This document shows, in pieces, positions 41,009 to 43,070 of a DNA stretch of 43,070 bases. This DNA is from Arthrobacter sp. (GTDB lineage: Bacteria > Actinomycetota > Actinomycetes > Actinomycetales > Micrococcaceae), in NCBI RefSeq assembly GCF_031179985.1, contig NZ_JAPSHJ010000032.1, forward strand, positions 1 to 43,070, read 5' to 3'. The translations under genes were made by a program, and so were the position numbers. Each line of letters starts with the position of its first letter. Within the stretch, counting starts at the first letter, position 1. A model generated the notes under the pieces. The model had not been told where the DNA came from and ran no database searches. It saw only the letters and a list, made by a program, of their open reading frames with translations.

Positions 41009-42181
41009 CTAAACGTCACCACCGGCTTCGCGCATTGCCGCCCTGAAGCGGTCACCGAGCAGTTGCAGCCGTTCCACGGGCTCGTTGCTGAACACGAGCC
41101 GGAGGTGACGGTTTGCAACTTCTCCGCCCCAGCCTGTCATGGCCGTGGCAGCCACGCCGTGGCGTAAAAGGACGCGGGAAAGATCGCCAGGGTCGACGCC
41201 GTGTTCCACGGTATCCAGGATCTGGGACCAGCCGCCGGCTGCCGGGATCATGGCAAAACCGTCGAGGGCAGCAGTGAGGGCATCGCGGCGCCGCTGCCAC
41301 TCCTCGACGCACTGCGCAAGACCGCCGTCGCCGTCGTTCAATGCGGCGATCAGGCCGGCTTGGGCTATGCCGCCCGGCGTGATGCCGTTATAGATGTGGA
41401 CGACGGCGAGATCCGACATGACTTCAGCCGGCGCCACGATCCAGCCGATGCGCCAACCGATCATCCGCTGCTCGATGGAGGCTGCGCCAATAATTACTGT
41501 CCGCTCCCGCATTCCGGGGTACGTTACCGGGCTCAGGATCGGCTGCCCATCATAGATAACCCCTTCCATGAATGACCAGTAGATCAGCCAAAGGTCCTGA
41601 TCAACACATAAGTGAGTAAGGGCCCTCCACTCCTCTTCGTTGAGCCGGTAGCCCGAAGGGAAGGATGGATTTTGGAGGAAAACAGCTCGTGTCCGTGGCG
41701 AGACGGCGGCTTCCAACGCCTCAAGATCCAGCCGCCATGCGTTGTCGGACACCCTCATCGGCACGAGCACGGGCACTCCTCCGGCCAGATATACGCGATT
41801 CAGCATGCCGGCGTAGGTCGGGTCCGTCATCAGGATTTCGTCCTCTGGATCCGTCACTGCCAGGAGTGCATTAAGCAGGCAATCACCGTCGCTGGATGTC
41901 AGGATCACTTCGGACGACGGGTCATAAGCGATGCCCGTCCGCTCGGCTATTTGCGCGGCTACCGCCTGTTTGGCAGCAAGCTGCCCGGTAAAAGGAAGGT
42001 ATGAGTTCGCGGAATCCATTCCGACTGCCGCACGGGTTGCCTCTATTGCAGCCAAGGGCGGCAGGAGGTCAGTGTCAAGATTTTCCAGCCTGAGGATGGC
42101 GGGGTCGTCCCCTGCCGCCGCGGCTACTGTGTCGATACTGAATCCGGCTACATGGTGCAGCCGGCGGGGCCGGGATCTCAT
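41009..42181 (-). CDS. Aminotransferase-fold protein lacking the PLP lysine
   Basis: A 390-residue protein of the class I/II aminotransferase fold (fold type I) with a degenerate active site. The PLP-anchoring Lys of the SK-x5-GWRIG motif is Ile236 (SIEQRMIGWRIG). The pyridine-binding Asp is Trp202 and its neighbouring Tyr is Met205 (IYWSFME). The Asn of NPTG is Phe174 (NPSFPSG). The phosphate-binding Arg244 and substrate-carboxylate Arg361 remain. The only Lys in the whole protein is Lys71, far from the active site. The start is ATG 42181 with GAGG upstream; the open frame beyond it is a shadow. It ends 9 bp from the convergent cupin gene. Probably a pseudoenzyme, a binding protein, or an enzyme with an altered reaction. 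Confidence 0.85.
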   Translation of the reverse strand: MRSRPRRLHHVAGFSIDTVAAAAGDDPAILRLENLDTDLLPPLAAIEATRAAVGMDSANSYLPFTGQLAAKQAVAAQIAERTGIAYDPSSEVILTSSDGDCLLNALLAVTDPEDEILMTDPTYAGMLNRVYLAGGVPVLVPMRVSDNAWRLDLEALEAAVSPRTRAVFLQNPSFPSGYRLNEEEWRALTHLCVDQDLWLIYWSFMEGVIYDGQPILSPVTYPGMRERTVIIGAASIEQRMIGWRIGWIVAPAEVMSDLAVVHIYNGITPGGIAQAGLIAALNDGDGGLAQCVEEWQRRRDALTAALDGFAMIPAAGGWSQILDTVEHGVDPGDLSRVLLRHGVAATAMTGWGGEVANRHLRLVFSNEPVERLQLLGDRFRAAMREAGGDV

Positions 42182-42234
42182 CGGATTGCCTCGTTTCGAA
42201 AACAGCTGCCCGGCCGCAGTTGCGGCCAGCAGGG

Positions 42235-42414
42235 CTACAAGCGGACGGTGGAATACGGCCGGCTGGGAAGGTTCCCCGCCATCCATGGACGCACGGAAGG
42301 CTCCACGGGAGTGTGCCCCCGGCCGTCGCGGATCACCAGGACGACCGTGCCGATCATGGCCGCCAAGGAAACCAGGCCGAGGAGGATGAGCACCACGGCC
42401 ATTGCCACAGACAT
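42235..42414 (-). CDS. Small single-pass membrane protein
   Basis: A 59-residue protein with one hydrophobic helix (residues 3-29, VAMAVVLILLGLVSLAAMIGTVV in part) followed by a basic, Arg/Pro-rich cytoplasmic tail. The start is ATG 42414, preceded by GAGGTG at seven bases (ATG 42420 is the alternative). It lies 53 bp upstream of the aminotransferase-like gene on the same strand and may share its message. It is similar in style to small membrane proteins common in Arthrobacter; no function is known. Confidence 0.6.
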   Translation of the reverse strand: MSVAMAVVLILLGLVSLAAMIGTVVLVIRDGRGHTPVEPSVRPWMAGNLPSRPYSTVRL

Positions 42415-42721
42415 TTTCATGCACCTCGTGGCTTCAATATTACGGCTGTGCTTTCGGCCCGGTCGAGGGCTTCCGCAGCACTTCCGGCGTGTCAGGCGCG
42501 GCAGTTGAGGGCCGTTGACCGCTGTCTGCCTACTATGGTCTCGGTTGAGCAGTGGCCTCCGTTTCCTCTGAGGATTGCCATGACCTGCACACTGCACCGC
42601 GCCGGATCGGCCGCCAGCGAATTCAACCGCCGCTGCCGGATTCACCGCCGCAAAATCCACCGCCTCTGTCCGCTCCATGCCCTTCCTTGGCCACGGCCTG
42701 GCATGAGACCAAGGGGCTGAC
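42415..42721. other. 307-bp gene-free region between divergent small genes
   Basis: The region contains no repeat, hairpin or frame with a usable ribosome site that I can support. TTGACC at 42515-42520 has no -10 at the right distance. It must hold the promoters of the two divergent small membrane-protein genes. Confidence 0.4.
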
Positions 42722-42991
42722 ATGCGGAAGGAATTCATTCCGGGCGCTGCCGTTCTGGGCGGTGTCCTGCTTTTCTGGGCGGCAGCAGTACTGGGGAACT
42801 TGTCGTTCCTCAGTGCACCCAAACCACCCCTGGCCACCCTTGCCTGGCTGATCTTCGTTTATTCGGCAGTCGCCATCACGCCCATTGTTGGAGGGCTGGC
42901 AGCAGCTGACCTTGTTCGCCGATGGCAGCGGAGCAGCAATAACGGGTCCCGACGGGGTCGGGAGCACGGCCCTGAAGGTACTGGCGCCTAA
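42722..42991 (+). CDS. Small hypothetical membrane protein
   Basis: An 89-residue protein with two transmembrane helices (about 8-26 and 40-62, including VLGGVLLFWAAAVLG and WLIFVYSAVAITPIVGG) and a basic C-terminal tail (RRWQRSSNN). The start ATG 42722 has AAGGGG upstream. Codon use is normal for the window. I do not recognise a family. Confidence 0.65.
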   Translation: MRKEFIPGAAVLGGVLLFWAAAVLGNLSFLSAPKPPLATLAWLIFVYSAVAITPIVGGLAAADLVRRWQRSSNNGSRRGREHGPEGTGA

Positions 42992-43070
42992 GACACCGGC
43001 CGCATGAGCGGAGGATTCAGCACGGCCCGGGCCGGATGTCCGGGTTCCGGCCGGGCGGCGGCGACCAGCC

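Noticed and set aside
42220..42720. Plus-strand frame of 166 codons before the last small gene
   Set aside because: The product is Arg/Pro/His-rich noise, it overlaps the minus-strand membrane protein, and no ribosome site was found.
1..43070. tRNA, rRNA, insertion sequence, integrase, prophage or defence-system genes
   Set aside because: I looked for cloverleaf and CCA-type ends, transposase motifs, terminal inverted repeats and toxin-antitoxin pairs on both strands and found nothing convincing.

Overview
The window is chromosomal DNA of a high-GC Gram-positive actinobacterium. Gene content and coding style point to Arthrobacter, Pseudarthrobacter or a close relative in the Micrococcaceae. 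The clues are several sugar ABC importers with LacI regulators, GAF-ANTAR proteins, a PknB-like kinase, a PASTA-less class A penicillin-binding protein and many small conserved proteins. This assignment is an inference; no rRNA or other marker gene is present. I see no tRNA or rRNA gene, CRISPR array, transposase, integrase or phage gene.

Layout. 1-3546: the end of a ChvE-type multiple-monosaccharide ABC operon (binding-protein tail, ATPase, permease) and two small conserved genes. 3509-4711: a DoxX-like membrane protein divergent from a regulator with a SufR-like cysteine pattern. 4761-9296: sugar-nucleotide-type dehydrogenase, alpha-carbonic anhydrase lipoprotein, nitronate monooxygenase, GAF-ANTAR protein and a lipoprotein. 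8745-15218: a signalling block with a Ser/Thr kinase translationally coupled to the lipoprotein, a divergent HtrA-like lipoprotein protease, an OmpR-type regulator lacking two switch residues, and a NarL-type two-component pair. 15322-17271: secreted subtilase. 17462-25423: an alpha-glucoside utilisation locus (GH13 glucosidase, LacI repressor, binding protein, two permeases, ThuA protein, Gfo/Idh/MocA dehydrogenase) with the same operator before the repressor gene and before the transporter operon. 25585-29324: small membrane protein behind a coupled leader peptide, class A PBP, PAP2 phosphatase and a coupled small protein. 29646-32957: two more GAF-ANTAR proteins, small proteins and a ZIP-like transporter. 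33200-40999: secreted multidomain GH30-like glycosidase, a LacI regulator, a 40-bp palindrome over a near-consensus promoter, and an overlapping operon of Gfo/Idh/MocA dehydrogenase, DUF6807 protein and cupin. 41009-42991: an aminotransferase-fold protein that has lost its PLP lysine, and two small membrane proteins.

How it fits together. Most of the window is about plant-derived or soil carbohydrates: extracellular hydrolysis (GH30, subtilase), import (two ABC systems), intracellular glucoside cleavage or oxidation (GH13, ThuA with Gfo/Idh, Gfo/Idh with DUF6807), each under local LacI control. The rest is envelope and stress sensing. The most unusual items are the lysine-less aminotransferase homologue, the dehydrogenase-DUF6807-cupin operon with its large operator, the receiver domain without its switch Thr and Lys, and three ANTAR proteins within about 24 kb.
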